DNA of 17,260 bases, taken from positions 1-17,260 of the forward strand of contig JBELML010000137.1 of the NCBI GenBank assembly GCA_042095835.1, in the 5' to 3' direction. This DNA comes from DATFKA01 sp042095835 (lineage in GTDB: Bacteria; Bacteroidota; Bacteroidia; Chitinophagales; Saprospiraceae). Each line of letters begins with the position of its first letter. The stretch's first letter is position 1. Shown in pieces: positions 1 through 7,048 of the stretch. Both the position numbers and the translations under genes were made by a program. The notes beneath the pieces were generated by a model. That model did no database searches. It was given only the letters and a program-made list of their open reading frames with translations, and was not told the DNA's origin.

Positions 1-25
1 ATTTAGTATTTTTCGATACAGCTGT

Positions 26-81
26 GTGTTATGTATTATGTGCCAAGTACCAAGTGCCATGTACCATGTGTCAGGTTAATG
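26..81 (+). repeat. Degenerate 7-bp tandem repeats (GTGCCAT-like)
   Basis: Eight consecutive heptamers can be read without a gap: GTGTTAT, GTATTAT, GTGCCAA, GTACCAA, GTGCCAT, GTACCAT, GTGTCAG, GTTAATG. Each begins with GT and most match GTRYCAW. The last heptamer overlaps the first bases (TTAATG) of the two-hairpin element, so the element is in phase with the array. A 7-bp period is not a multiple of three, which argues against a coding explanation. Confidence 0.85.
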
Positions 82-144
82 AGACCCGATGCTTTAGCAA
101 CGTTGGTCGAATTAATCCCGGCGCAGCTCAGCGGATGTCGGGAT
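76..144 (+). repeat. Two-hairpin intergenic repeat, copy A
   Basis: Outer arms are TTAATGAGACC (76-86) and GGTCGAATTAA (105-115), which pair except for two central bases. Inside them, CG (87-88) pairs with CG (101-102), an A/A mismatch follows, and TGC (90-92) pairs with GCA (97-99). A second hairpin starts on the last base of the first: ATCCCG (115-120) pairs perfectly with CGGGAT (139-144), with a CGC/GCG inner stem. The sequence GGATACTTTGCTAT that follows resembles the same position in the copy at 11789. Function unknown; it could be a REP/MITE-like element or a structured RNA leader. Confidence 0.8.
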
Positions 145-161
145 ACTTTGCTATTTATTAT

Positions 162-203
162 GTGCCACGTGTCAAGTGTCAAGTGTCAAGTACCAGGTTA
201 ATG
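162..203 (+). repeat. Degenerate 7-bp tandem repeats between copies A and B
   Basis: Six abutting heptamers can be read: GTGCCAC, GTGTCAA three times, GTACCAG, GTTAATG. As before copy A, the array runs into the TTAATG that opens the next two-hairpin element. The three identical GTGTCAA units look like recent slippage. Confidence 0.85.
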
Positions 204-274
204 AGACCTTTGTAGTGCGCAGCAATACAATCTGGTCGAATTAATCCCGAAGTAACGATAGTGGATTTCGGGAT
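198..274 (+). repeat. Two-hairpin intergenic repeat, copy B
   Basis: Outer arms TTAATGAGACC (198-208) and GGTCGAATTAA (234-244) are identical to copy A. The interior differs but pairs: TTGTA (210-214) with TACAA (226-230), a G/A mismatch, then TGC (216-218) with GCA (222-224). The second hairpin has eight-base arms, ATCCCGAA (244-251) and TTCGGGAT (267-274), two pairs longer than in copy A. Copy B starts 122 bp after copy A, so A and B form a tandem pair. Confidence 0.8.
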
Positions 275-340
275 GCCAGGGGAAAAAGTACCGAACTCCC
301 AGTTCCACAGTTACTTCTGACGAAAGCCTCCTCTTTCCGC

Positions 341-487
341 ACCTCTTAACCTCATAAACTTATAAACTCATAACCCCCTTAATCCTTAACCCCATACCCC
401 TCCTAAACAATATCCTCATATTCCCCAAAAAACTAAACCCCTAAACCTCCTAAACTCTTAAACCCTCTAAACTTTCTAAACCAAAAA
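341..487. repeat. C/A-rich repetitive tract (CTAAAC/ATAAACT words)
   Basis: The + strand is almost devoid of G here and is made of short recurring words: TAAACT, CCTTAA and CTAAAC appear repeatedly with 7-9 bp spacing (for example CTAAACCC, CTAAACCT, CTAAACTC, TAAACCCT, CTAAACTT). There is no open frame of note. It looks like degenerated simple sequence, reminiscent in composition of a C-rich telomere-like strand, but it is internal and irregular. No function is claimed. Confidence 0.65.
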
Positions 488-529
488 ACTTATCAGTCCC
501 TCAACATATAATCTTTTAACAAAAAAACC

Positions 530-537
530 TAACTTCG
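530..537 (+). promoter_or_regulatory. Possible -7 element for ychF
   Basis: TAACTTCG matches the Bacteroidota -7 consensus TAnnTTTG at seven of eight positions and is followed by a GC-rich base run, as is often seen at such promoters. No clear TTG sits about 20 bp upstream, so this is a weak call. It lies 26 bp before the ychF ATG. Confidence 0.3.
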
Positions 538-563
538 CGCCTGCTTTCAAAAATAAGAGAATT

Positions 564-1667
564 ATGGGTTTAAAGTGTGGTATTGTAGGCTTGCCTAATG
601 TTGGAAAATCAACACTATTCAATGCGTTAACGTCTGCTAAAGCATTAGCTGCAAACTATCCATTTGCTACCAAAGAGCCAAATGTGGGTATGATTACCGT
701 TCCGGATGCACGCCTAGACAAACTGGCAGAATTGGTCAATCCCCAAAAGATCATCCCTACTACGGTGGAGATTGTAGATATTGCTGGTTTGATCAAAGGA
801 GCAAGCAAAGGAGAAGGTCTGGGAAACCAGTTCCTTGGAAACATTAGAGAAGTAGATGCCATCATTCATGTAGTCCGCTGTTTTGAAGATGGGAATGTCG
901 TACACGTGGATGGTGATGTCAACCCCGTACGTGATAAAGACACCATTGATACGGAGTTGATCTTGAAGGACATGGACACGGTAGAAAAGCGTCTAGAGAA
1001 GCTGAAGAAAAATGCCAAAAGTGGTGATAAAGAAGCCGTAAAAGCGGTAGGTATAGGAGAAGCTATTTTGGCTCACCTGGAGAGCGAAAGACCCGTTCGT
1101 TCCTTCGATATAGGTGATGATGAAATGACCAAGTCGCTCCTCAAAGAGATGATGCTCTTGACGGGCAAACCTATTTTATACGTTTGTAATGTAGATGAGG
1201 AGTCTGTGCACGAGGGAAATGCCTATACCAAAGCTTTCAAAGAGGCAGTTGCTGATGAAAAAGCGGAAATCATTCTTATTAGTGCTGGCATAGAGGCCGA
1301 TATCGCCGAGCTAGAATCCAAAGAAGAACGCATGGAATTCCTGGCAGATATGGGACTGAATGAACCAGGCGTAAATAAGCTTATCAATGCCTCCTACAAG
1401 CTTTTAAAACTCATTACCTACTTCACCGCAGGTGAGAAAGAAGTACGTGCATGGACGATCCACACTGGTGACATGGCACCTCAAGCAGCCGGAGTTATCC
1501 ACACTGATTTTGAGAAAGGATTTATCCGTGCTGAAGTCATCAAGTATCAGGACTATGTAGAATATGGCTCAGAAGCCGCCGTAAAAGATGCAGGGAAGCT
1601 TTCTATTGAAGGAAAAGAGTATGTAGTGGGAGATGGAGATGTAATGCATTTCCGATTTAATGTTTAG
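564..1667 (+). CDS. ychF: Redox-regulated ATPase YchF (OLA1 family)
   Basis: A 367-residue protein, the usual length for YchF. The P-loop GLPNVGKST is at residues 9-17. The G3-like VDIAGLIKGASKGEGLGNQF starts near residue 71. The nucleotide-specificity motif is NVDE (about residues 209-212) rather than NKxD, the hallmark that makes YchF prefer ATP over GTP. A coiled alpha-helical insertion occupies roughly residues 125-185, and the C-terminal TGS domain, ending in GDGDVMHFRFNV, covers about 283-367. YchF binds ribosomes and has been tied to translation and oxidative-stress control. The start is the only ATG that gives the family's MGLKCGIVGLPN N-terminus. It appears monocistronic, since the next gene begins 199 bp later with its own promoter candidate. 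Confidence 0.97.
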   Translation: MGLKCGIVGLPNVGKSTLFNALTSAKALAANYPFATKEPNVGMITVPDARLDKLAELVNPQKIIPTTVEIVDIAGLIKGASKGEGLGNQFLGNIREVDAIIHVVRCFEDGNVVHVDGDVNPVRDKDTIDTELILKDMDTVEKRLEKLKKNAKSGDKEAVKAVGIGEAILAHLESERPVRSFDIGDDEMTKSLLKEMMLLTGKPILYVCNVDEESVHEGNAYTKAFKEAVADEKAEIILISAGIEADIAELESKEERMEFLADMGLNEPGVNKLINASYKLLKLITYFTAGEKEVRAWTIHTGDMAPQAAGVIHTDFEKGFIRAEVIKYQDYVEYGSEAAVKDAGKLSIEGKEYVVGDGDVMHFRFNV

Positions 1668-1804
1668 TTTTTAAGTGCTGGAGTTGTGGGGTTTTGGGAT
1701 TTAGTAACAGCCAGTTTTGGGTTTCTGCTGCTTCAGTTTCAGAGTCACTTAGTTTTGCAATAAAGTGCTTTTGATACCTCCTTTTTCGAAATGATTCGGT
1801 GAGG
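1668..1804. other. Intergenic spacer with AGTGCTGG repeat words
   Basis: The region just after ychF contains AGTGCTGGAGT (1674-1684), the reverse complement of the CCAGCACT words in the aminotransferase 5' end and at 7686-7698. It also contains AATAAAGTGCT (1759-1769), which recurs exactly at 7646-7656. CACTT (1746-1750) and AAGTG (1763-1767) could form a short hairpin, but there is no convincing terminator. Confidence 0.5.
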
Positions 1805-1835
1805 TTGACTACCACTACTCATAGAAGTATTTTTG
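1805..1835 (+). promoter_or_regulatory. Bacteroidota-type promoter for the aminotransferase
   Basis: TTG at 1805-1807 and TATTTTTG at 1828-1835 match the Bacteroidota -33 TTG and -7 TAnnTTTG elements exactly, with a 20-bp spacer inside the usual range. Transcription would start at about 1840, giving a leader of roughly 25 nt before the ATG at 1867. This position supports 1867 as the start codon. Confidence 0.65.
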
Positions 1836-1866
1836 CATAAATTCCTCAATCTTCAATCACAATACA

Positions 1867-1955
1867 ATGCACACCAACTCTCCAAAACACTCATCCACAC
1901 CAGCACACTCCTTCTCCAAAACACCAGCACTCCCCAACATCCCCACTCGAAAACT
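1867..1955 (+). repeat. C-rich repeat words forming the aminotransferase 5' end
   Basis: TCTCCAAAACAC occurs at 1879-1890 and again at 1913-1924. CACCAGCAC occurs at 1898-1906 and 1922-1930. The 13-mer ACACCAGCACTCC (1921-1933) recurs exactly in the intergenic hairpin at 7686-7698. Thus the coding start lies inside sequence that belongs to an intergenic repeat vocabulary. Confidence 0.7.
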
Positions 1956-3135
1956 CCAGAACATCAAAAGCCAACGTCACCTCTTCGACCTAGACGACAC
2001 CGTCGCCTATATCAACTGCGCCTATATGTCTCCTCAATTGAAGGCCATAAAAGCGATTGGAGAAGAGATGCTTCAAATGAAAGCCCAACCCTGGAAAATC
2101 GGTATAACGGACTTCTACGGGCCTGTAAAGGCCCTGAAACAGGAATTTGCAACATTAATTGGAGCTAGCAACTATCAAAGTATAGCCATTGTACCTTCAG
2201 CTTCCTATGGAATAGCTACTGCGGTTAAAAATATTTCGATAAAAAAGGATCAGGAAATCCTATTGATTGATGAACAATTCCCGAGCAACTACTACTCTTG
2301 GGAACGATTGAGTCAAAGCTCCGGCTGTGCCATCCGGCTAGTAGCACCTCCAGCCAGCAATAAAAGAAGTGAAGATTGGACTAATCAGATTATCGAATCA
2401 ATCAATAGTGCTACAAAAGTGGTGGCTATGGGCCATGTGCATTGGGCAGATGGAACCCTCTTTGACTTGGTAGCGATTCGTCAGGCTTGTGATGCCGTTG
2501 GTGCTTTGTTGATTATTGATGGTACGCAATCGGTCGGAGCACTGCCTTTTGATGTACAATCTATCCGTCCAGATATGCTCGTTTGTGGTGGTTACAAATG
2601 GCTACTTGGCCCCTATTCTTGTGGAGTAGCTTATTTCGGACCCTACTTTGACGAAGGTATTCCACTGGAAGAAAACTGGATCAACCGCCACAATAGTGAA
2701 GATTTCGCGGGACTCGTTAATTACGAACCTCAATACCAAGCAGGAGCTGGGCGCTATTCCGTAGGCGAACACAGCAACTTTCAACTTGTGCCTCAATTAA
2801 CAGCGGCCATCAAACAACTAAATCTTTGGGGCCCTGAAAATATCCAAGCCTATTGCGATCAATTAAGCCAACCCGCGATTGCCGCTTTGCTAGAACTAGG
2901 TTGTCAAATCGATGAGAGTCCTCAGAGAGCATTTCACCTTTTTGGGATACGCCTACCGAATAGTATCAATCCAAAAGCATTAAATGCCATTCTTCGTGAA
3001 GAAAAAGTGATGGTTTCTCAAAGAGGCGATGCTATTCGCATTGGACCTCATCTGTACAATACCCCAGAGGAAATGGACCGCTTAGTTGCTTGTTTTAGAA
3101 AGGCTAAAGAAAACTTATTTAATCCTATAGTTTAA
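1867..3135 (+). CDS. Class V aminotransferase, PLP-dependent (cysteine desulfurase/epimerase-like)
   Basis: A 422-residue cytoplasmic fold-type I PLP enzyme. The family N-terminal motif YINCAYMSP is near residues 48-56. GHVHWADG (189-196) corresponds to the SHVxxxTG cofactor motif, LLIIDGTQSVGA (214-225) supplies the PLP-binding Asp218, and GGYKWLLGP (241-249) carries the Schiff-base Lys244. Relatives include cysteine desulfurase-like, isopenicillin N epimerase-like and kynureninase-like proteins; the substrate cannot be assigned, and no SUF/ISC neighbours are present. Residues 1 to about 35 are rich in Pro, Ser, Thr, His and Lys. They are encoded by a C-rich repetitive stretch and have no counterpart in the family core, yet no other usual start codon occurs between 1867 and the conserved region. 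The 3' end overlaps the convergent gene by 21 bp. Confidence 0.9.
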   Translation: MHTNSPKHSSTPAHSFSKTPALPNIPTRKLQNIKSQRHLFDLDDTVAYINCAYMSPQLKAIKAIGEEMLQMKAQPWKIGITDFYGPVKALKQEFATLIGASNYQSIAIVPSASYGIATAVKNISIKKDQEILLIDEQFPSNYYSWERLSQSSGCAIRLVAPPASNKRSEDWTNQIIESINSATKVVAMGHVHWADGTLFDLVAIRQACDAVGALLIIDGTQSVGALPFDVQSIRPDMLVCGGYKWLLGPYSCGVAYFGPYFDEGIPLEENWINRHNSEDFAGLVNYEPQYQAGAGRYSVGEHSNFQLVPQLTAAIKQLNLWGPENIQAYCDQLSQPAIAALLELGCQIDESPQRAFHLFGIRLPNSINPKALNAILREEKVMVSQRGDAIRIGPHLYNTPEEMDRLVACFRKAKENLFNPIV

Positions 3136-4416
3136 ACCCAGAATCAATCGATTGCGTTGCCATTCAAAACGATCTCCTACTATCAAATTACTTTGACCTA
3201 ATTGGTATTGCAGGTCTGTAGAGAATCGATGATTCCATTGGTGACGAATACCTAGCCCCCAATCTATTACTGTTTTCGATTCGAAAAGATCTTCTAATTC
3301 ACTAGGTGCCTGTACTTCCTGAGTACCATTTCTATTTGTACCCAAATCTAGTAGCTGATTATCCTCAATTTGATTTTGAGCAGTGATACCCAATAATTGT
3401 CCTGCCTCTACAAAAAGTACTGAGGACCATCTGGGATGCCAACGATAAGTCAAACTCCCGCTTAGCTTAAGCGATTGAAATCGAAATGCCTGCGGTGTGC
3501 TAAAATTCTGGTCGATATTATAGTCTTCTACGGGGTCTGCAAAACTACCCAGCGGGTCTGCTTCCTCCGCATTGGATACAAAGTCAGCCTTATCGGAGGT
3601 GGCTGTTTCTATTACGCCCCTACCCGATTGAGCTTTGAGGCCAAAACCTATTTGCATTCGCTGAACAGGATAAATATAAATGATGCCTAAACCCAGACTA
3701 TTTTGTTGGTTCGCATCCAAAGAGGTGGCCAGATGGCCATTGACCCAAAGCTGATATTGATTGGACTTTTGAGCAAAAGATGGCCAATTCAATTCTTTGT
3801 GAACAGGCATATCTAAGTTCACCAAAATGCTCGGTAAAGGCTCAAAAAGAGGCAAGAGGGATCGAGGAAGTGGTCGTACTTCCCGCTCCGACTCTTGCTG
3901 GCTAGACATGGGATTATTGTTCAATTCTGGTCTTGTGGTGTTCGAGGCTATGGGCGCTACTGTAGGCTCCGTTATTAACTGTTGCTCAAGACCTTGGTTT
4001 GTTGCAGATGGATTTCTGGGACCATTCGTATTTCTATTGGTTTGGGATTCCATAGAGGGTGGCTGATCAGGAGTAGCCAGCTCAGGGTGATTGATTTTCG
4101 GAGATGCTTCCTTCTTCTGGGCAGATTCTTCTACCGCAGAATTACTTGTATTTTGAGGGTTCCTTTCTTCTTTGCTTGTTGCAATATCGATGCTTGCAAT
4201 AGGCGTTTCGGCTGAAATTTCAAGCGGTTCCTTATTCAAGCGGTCTTTTTGCCAAGCATAAGCACTTAGTCCTATAACCAGCAATAGTGCAGGCAATAGC
4301 CACCACCAGAGGAAGAGTCGCTTTTTGCGACGTTCTGGCATCTCCTGGTCTAAGGTCATTTTCATTTGCCCCCAGGCCTGATCCATAAATTGTTCATCAA
4401 ATGGATTATCCTGCAT
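3115..4416 (-). CDS. Single-pass membrane protein with beta-barrel-like C-terminus, downstream of an ECF sigma factor (possible anti-sigma partner)
   Basis: A 433-residue protein in four parts: a short acidic N-terminus (residues 1-28, containing FDEQFMDQAWGQMKMTLDQEMP), a basic stretch and one strong membrane segment (about 34-55), a long Asn/Gln/Ser/Pro-rich linker (about 60-195), and a C-terminal half with alternating hydrophobic strands resembling an outer-membrane beta-barrel-type domain (about 200-433). Its ATG overlaps the sigma factor's stop by 11 bp, so translation is probably coupled. The layout of cytoplasmic head, one TM and periplasmic tail, placed right after an ECF sigma gene, fits an anti-sigma or sensor partner. 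No classical zinc anti-sigma motif is visible, so this is inference. The protein family was not recognised with certainty. Confidence 0.72.
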   Translation of the reverse strand: MQDNPFDEQFMDQAWGQMKMTLDQEMPERRKKRLFLWWWLLPALLLVIGLSAYAWQKDRLNKEPLEISAETPIASIDIATSKEERNPQNTSNSAVEESAQKKEASPKINHPELATPDQPPSMESQTNRNTNGPRNPSATNQGLEQQLITEPTVAPIASNTTRPELNNNPMSSQQESEREVRPLPRSLLPLFEPLPSILVNLDMPVHKELNWPSFAQKSNQYQLWVNGHLATSLDANQQNSLGLGIIYIYPVQRMQIGFGLKAQSGRGVIETATSDKADFVSNAEEADPLGSFADPVEDYNIDQNFSTPQAFRFQSLKLSGSLTYRWHPRWSSVLFVEAGQLLGITAQNQIEDNQLLDLGTNRNGTQEVQAPSELEDLFESKTVIDWGLGIRHQWNHRFSTDLQYQLGQSNLIVGDRFEWQRNRLILGLNYRIK

Positions 4417-4966
4417 AATTCTTCTGGTTGTTATGTAATTGCACTAATTGCTTTAAGGTCCTGCGTGCTTCAGAAAGGTACCATTTGGAAGTACCTTCCT
4501 TGATGTTTAAAATGTCTGCGATTTCTTTATGGGTATACCCTTCAATGGCATACAGCTGAAATACCTGCCTGATCATTTCTGGAAGAGATTCGATTAGATG
4601 AAATAAATCTTCGAGGTATAAATCATCAAGCGCATTCCGGTCTTTTTCTTTATCTCTCTCGTCTAATGCTAAAAATCGAATCTTTTGTTTTTGGCCTCTA
4701 AAATGATCTGCCATACAACGGTAAACAATCCTTCTAATCCAACCTTCTAAACTGCCCGTCTGCTGAAAACTGTCGATCTTCTGAAAGACTTTTAGCATAC
4801 CGGTATTGACAATTTCTAAGGCCGTATGCTCATCGCTAGTATGCCGATAGCACATACGTAGCATTTTAGGCGCAAACCTACGGTATAGAGCTTCCTGGGC
4901 CTGCCGATGATTATCTCGACAGCCTTTGATGAGTTGCTGATCATTGTATGTTTTTTTAAATGTCAT
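4406..4966 (-). CDS. RNA polymerase ECF-type sigma-70 factor
   Basis: A 186-residue protein with the two ECF domains only. Region 2 spans about residues 18-92, with the core-binding and -10 recognition stretch around AQEALYRRFAPKMLRMCYRH and GSLEGWIRRIVYRCMADHFR. Region 4 spans about 122-177, with the helix-turn-helix GYTHKEIADILNIKEGTSKWYLSEARRTL. The start codon directly abuts the stop of the upstream beta-barrel gene (TAA followed by ATG), and the stop overlaps the next gene by 11 bp, so all three are probably translated in a chain. It should redirect RNA polymerase to an envelope-related regulon; the target promoters are unknown. Confidence 0.95.
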   Translation of the reverse strand: MTFKKTYNDQQLIKGCRDNHRQAQEALYRRFAPKMLRMCYRHTSDEHTALEIVNTGMLKVFQKIDSFQQTGSLEGWIRRIVYRCMADHFRGQKQKIRFLALDERDKEKDRNALDDLYLEDLFHLIESLPEMIRQVFQLYAIEGYTHKEIADILNIKEGTSKWYLSEARRTLKQLVQLHNNQKNYAG

Positions 4967-5725
4967 TTAGAATATAAACCCTATTCTTAATTGGTATCTT
5001 TTAAATCGGATGTCTCGGGCAATGGAATCTCCAGTAGGGGCCCACCAGCCCCAGCCTCCATTAAAAAAGGCATCACCTTCAAAAGTAACCCTTTGGTGCA
5101 GATATGCCAACTCAAAACTGAGTCTCGCATTTGACCGAGTGGTCCAGATCTTTCCTAACCCGAGCTTGAACCTTTCACCAGCCTCTCCACCCAACACATT
5201 TCTATCCTCATTCTTGATTGGAAAACCAAGGCCCACATCTCCAGATAAGAAAAATGGAGAACGGTTATTTCCCTTGATTTTAAAATCCAAAAATACGGGT
5301 ACCACTCGCCAAGCATAATCACTAGAGTATTGTATAATGCCCGTACCCACGCCCACACCAAAAGTTTCATCTATCCAATAGCCAGAAAGCGCCTCAAATC
5401 CTAAACCCCAATCTGATTCATCAAGGAAATTGCTGCCTACATTGCTAGATAATTGGATCGAGTGGTATATCGATTGAGGAGCCAATGGATTCTTACTGGG
5501 AGCGCGTACTTTTTCTTGAACGATCCGATCAATATCTGTATCCTTTAAAGTGATGGTTTCTCCACTTTTTAAGGTCAATTCCAATGCTTCCCCTTGCTCA
5601 TAAGATCGAATGGCCCCTTTGAAGATGCTCCCATCTTTAAGGTGAATAACGTCAATAGTAGCGTTTTGTGCATTTAAGCCAAATGTAAAAAAGAAGACTA
5701 TGACCGTGACTAAAAAATTTCTCAT
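4967..5725 (-). CDS. Secreted beta-barrel protein with small N-terminal beta domain
   Basis: A 252-residue exported protein. Residues 1-19 form a signal peptide (MRNFLVTVIVFFFTFGLNA, followed by QN). Residues about 24-72 (IDVIHLKDGSIFKGAI through DTDIDRIVQEK) resemble the small Sm-like or SH3-like beta domain seen in many Bacteroidota envelope proteins. The remainder (about 85-252) has alternating strands rich in Gly and aromatics and ends in RFKRYQLRIGFIF, typical of an outer-membrane barrel with a terminal aromatic residue. It directly abuts the ECF sigma gene and starts 42 bp after the LVIVD lipoprotein gene, so it belongs to the same operon. Exact function unknown; an envelope sensor or stress-responsive porin-like role is plausible. 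Confidence 0.82.
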   Translation of the reverse strand: MRNFLVTVIVFFFTFGLNAQNATIDVIHLKDGSIFKGAIRSYEQGEALELTLKSGETITLKDTDIDRIVQEKVRAPSKNPLAPQSIYHSIQLSSNVGSNFLDESDWGLGFEALSGYWIDETFGVGVGTGIIQYSSDYAWRVVPVFLDFKIKGNNRSPFFLSGDVGLGFPIKNEDRNVLGGEAGERFKLGLGKIWTTRSNARLSFELAYLHQRVTFEGDAFFNGGWGWWAPTGDSIARDIRFKRYQLRIGFIF

Positions 5726-5767
5726 AAAAAAAGTATAATGACGAAATAATTCTTCCTACAAATCCCT

Positions 5768-7048
5768 CTACCTATCCACATTAATCTTAGACAAGAAAAT
5801 TGGATTCCGTGGATCATCGATATCGTATTGATAAAAGCCATCTGGCCCGATGACCAAAGCCACCCGTTCTTCTTTGAGTGTGATTACATCGAAGGCATCA
5901 AAATCATTGATGCGTTTCACCAGTTCATCGCCTACGGTATTAGGGTCGGTAGCGTCGAATATCTTTAAACCTTCATCATTGTCACAAAGAAAAAGATGCT
6001 CTTCGAAGACGGAAATCCCCATTGGATTGTGCATCTCAAAACTTTTCACCAGTAATGGATTTTGTAAATCTCTGATATCAACCACGTCTAATTGATTGGT
6101 AAAGGTTTCGCATTCTGTCCCGTCTCTCAGGGTGACATAGGCATAATCTCCATCAACGTAGACAGGATCACAAGCATTACTATGCCAAAAAACACCTTGC
6201 ATAAATGGGCGTCCTGGCTCTTCTATACTCATGATAAACATTCCATTTCTACTCCCAATGAAGAGATTATCCTGGTAGGGAAATATAGTCTCAATACCCC
6301 AACCAATATTATTGACGGTGATAAAACGCGGATCATCTGGCACTTCTAAATCAAAGACCTTAAGGTCGTACTCTGACACCATGTATAGGTGATCTTTAGC
6401 TATAGTAAAACGAGCCAAAGAACCTCCAGTTCCCACGGTTGATCCACTTGGTGTACTCGAGTTGCTAGTACGTACTGCATCAAAATTGGCCTCAGCGGTA
6501 GCAAACAAAACCGGCCCATCCCAGAACATATCTCCAAAATTTTCTTGGCAGCTGATGGTCCTAGTCTCCGAGGTGGGCTCATAACCTACAATATACCCTT
6601 TGTCTTCTTCGAAACCGTAATAGAAAAATTCTTCTTCAATTCGATCAACCAGTACTGGATTTAGTGGGTCGCTAATGTCAAAAGTCAATAAGTCGACATA
6701 ATTGTCGGCGTACAGGTGATCATTTCGGATGGCCACATCTACATTCCCATCAATGGGCAAGAAAGCCAATGATTGGGGACTAGCAGGGTTGCTATTGTCA
6801 TAAAAATGGATACCCTTTTCAAACTCATTGATGAGCAGATAATTTTTGTAATAATAAATCTTGCCAGGGTTCTCAAGGGTCACTGATTCCTGGATCGCAA
6901 TATCTTGGCGAATATCTGTAGGAGCTACGTAGATGGGATCATATCGAGTATACGTTTGCTCTGCATCACACTCATCTTGTAGACATCCATTCAAAGTCGT
7001 TAGAGCGAGTGCCAGGATAAGGATTGGAAATTTACTTAGATAGTTCAT
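5768..7048 (-). CDS. LVIVD-repeat beta-propeller lipoprotein
   Basis: A 426-residue lipoprotein. A signal peptide ends in the lipobox LNGC, with Cys22 as the lipidation site. The mature part consists of repeated blades of the LVIVD type, visible as recurring hydrophobic strands followed by [DN]xxDPxxP turns: HFYDNSNPASPQ, LTFDISDPLNPV, KVFDLEVPDDPR, DVVDIRDLQNPL, KIFDATDPNTVG and YQYDIDDPRNPI. These repeats fold as a surface or periplasmic beta-propeller, usually for binding rather than catalysis. It is the first gene of the operon leading to the ECF sigma factor, suggesting that the whole group senses or remodels the envelope. No enzymatic motif is seen. Confidence 0.88.
   Translation of the reverse strand: MNYLSKFPILILALALTTLNGCLQDECDAEQTYTRYDPIYVAPTDIRQDIAIQESVTLENPGKIYYYKNYLLINEFEKGIHFYDNSNPASPQSLAFLPIDGNVDVAIRNDHLYADNYVDLLTFDISDPLNPVLVDRIEEEFFYYGFEEDKGYIVGYEPTSETRTISCQENFGDMFWDGPVLFATAEANFDAVRTSNSSTPSGSTVGTGGSLARFTIAKDHLYMVSEYDLKVFDLEVPDDPRFITVNNIGWGIETIFPYQDNLFIGSRNGMFIMSIEEPGRPFMQGVFWHSNACDPVYVDGDYAYVTLRDGTECETFTNQLDVVDIRDLQNPLLVKSFEMHNPMGISVFEEHLFLCDNDEGLKIFDATDPNTVGDELVKRINDFDAFDVITLKEERVALVIGPDGFYQYDIDDPRNPIFLSKINVDR

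Larger units (their letters stand above)
1..563. other. Gene-free repeat-rich region upstream of ychF
   Basis: No convincing gene lies here. From left to right the stretch holds 7-bp tandem repeats (26-81), a first two-hairpin element (76-144), more heptads (162-203), a second two-hairpin element (198-274), an unremarkable spacer (about 275-340) and a C/A-rich tract with CTAAAC-like and ATAAACT-like words (about 341-487). The final 75 bp before ychF should carry its promoter. The only sizeable reading frame, 24-215, is a translation of the repeats: the same peptide words (for example RINPGAAQRMSG) appear in the unrelated copy near 11735-11932. I regard it as non-coding. Confidence 0.8.

Noticed and set aside
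26..203. CRISPR array
   Set aside because: Units are only 7 bp, degenerate and contiguous, with no unique spacers and no cas genes nearby.
24..215. 63-residue + strand reading frame in the left repeat region
   Set aside because: It is a translation of heptads and hairpin element. The same peptide words appear in a repeat copy 11.7 kb away, and the 7-bp period is incompatible with coding constraint.
76..274. Integron attC sites
   Set aside because: The size and imperfect palindrome fit superficially, but GTTAATG does not meet the GTTRRRY core, and there is no integrase or cassette arrangement.
1833..2168. 111-residue frame overlapping the aminotransferase start
   Set aside because: Frame-shifted shadow of the C-rich repeat and the real gene; the aminotransferase frame holds all the family motifs.
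5010..5318. 102-residue + strand frame opposite the beta-barrel gene
   Set aside because: Antisense shadow of a gene with a signal peptide and barrel-like C-terminus; no recognisable motif.
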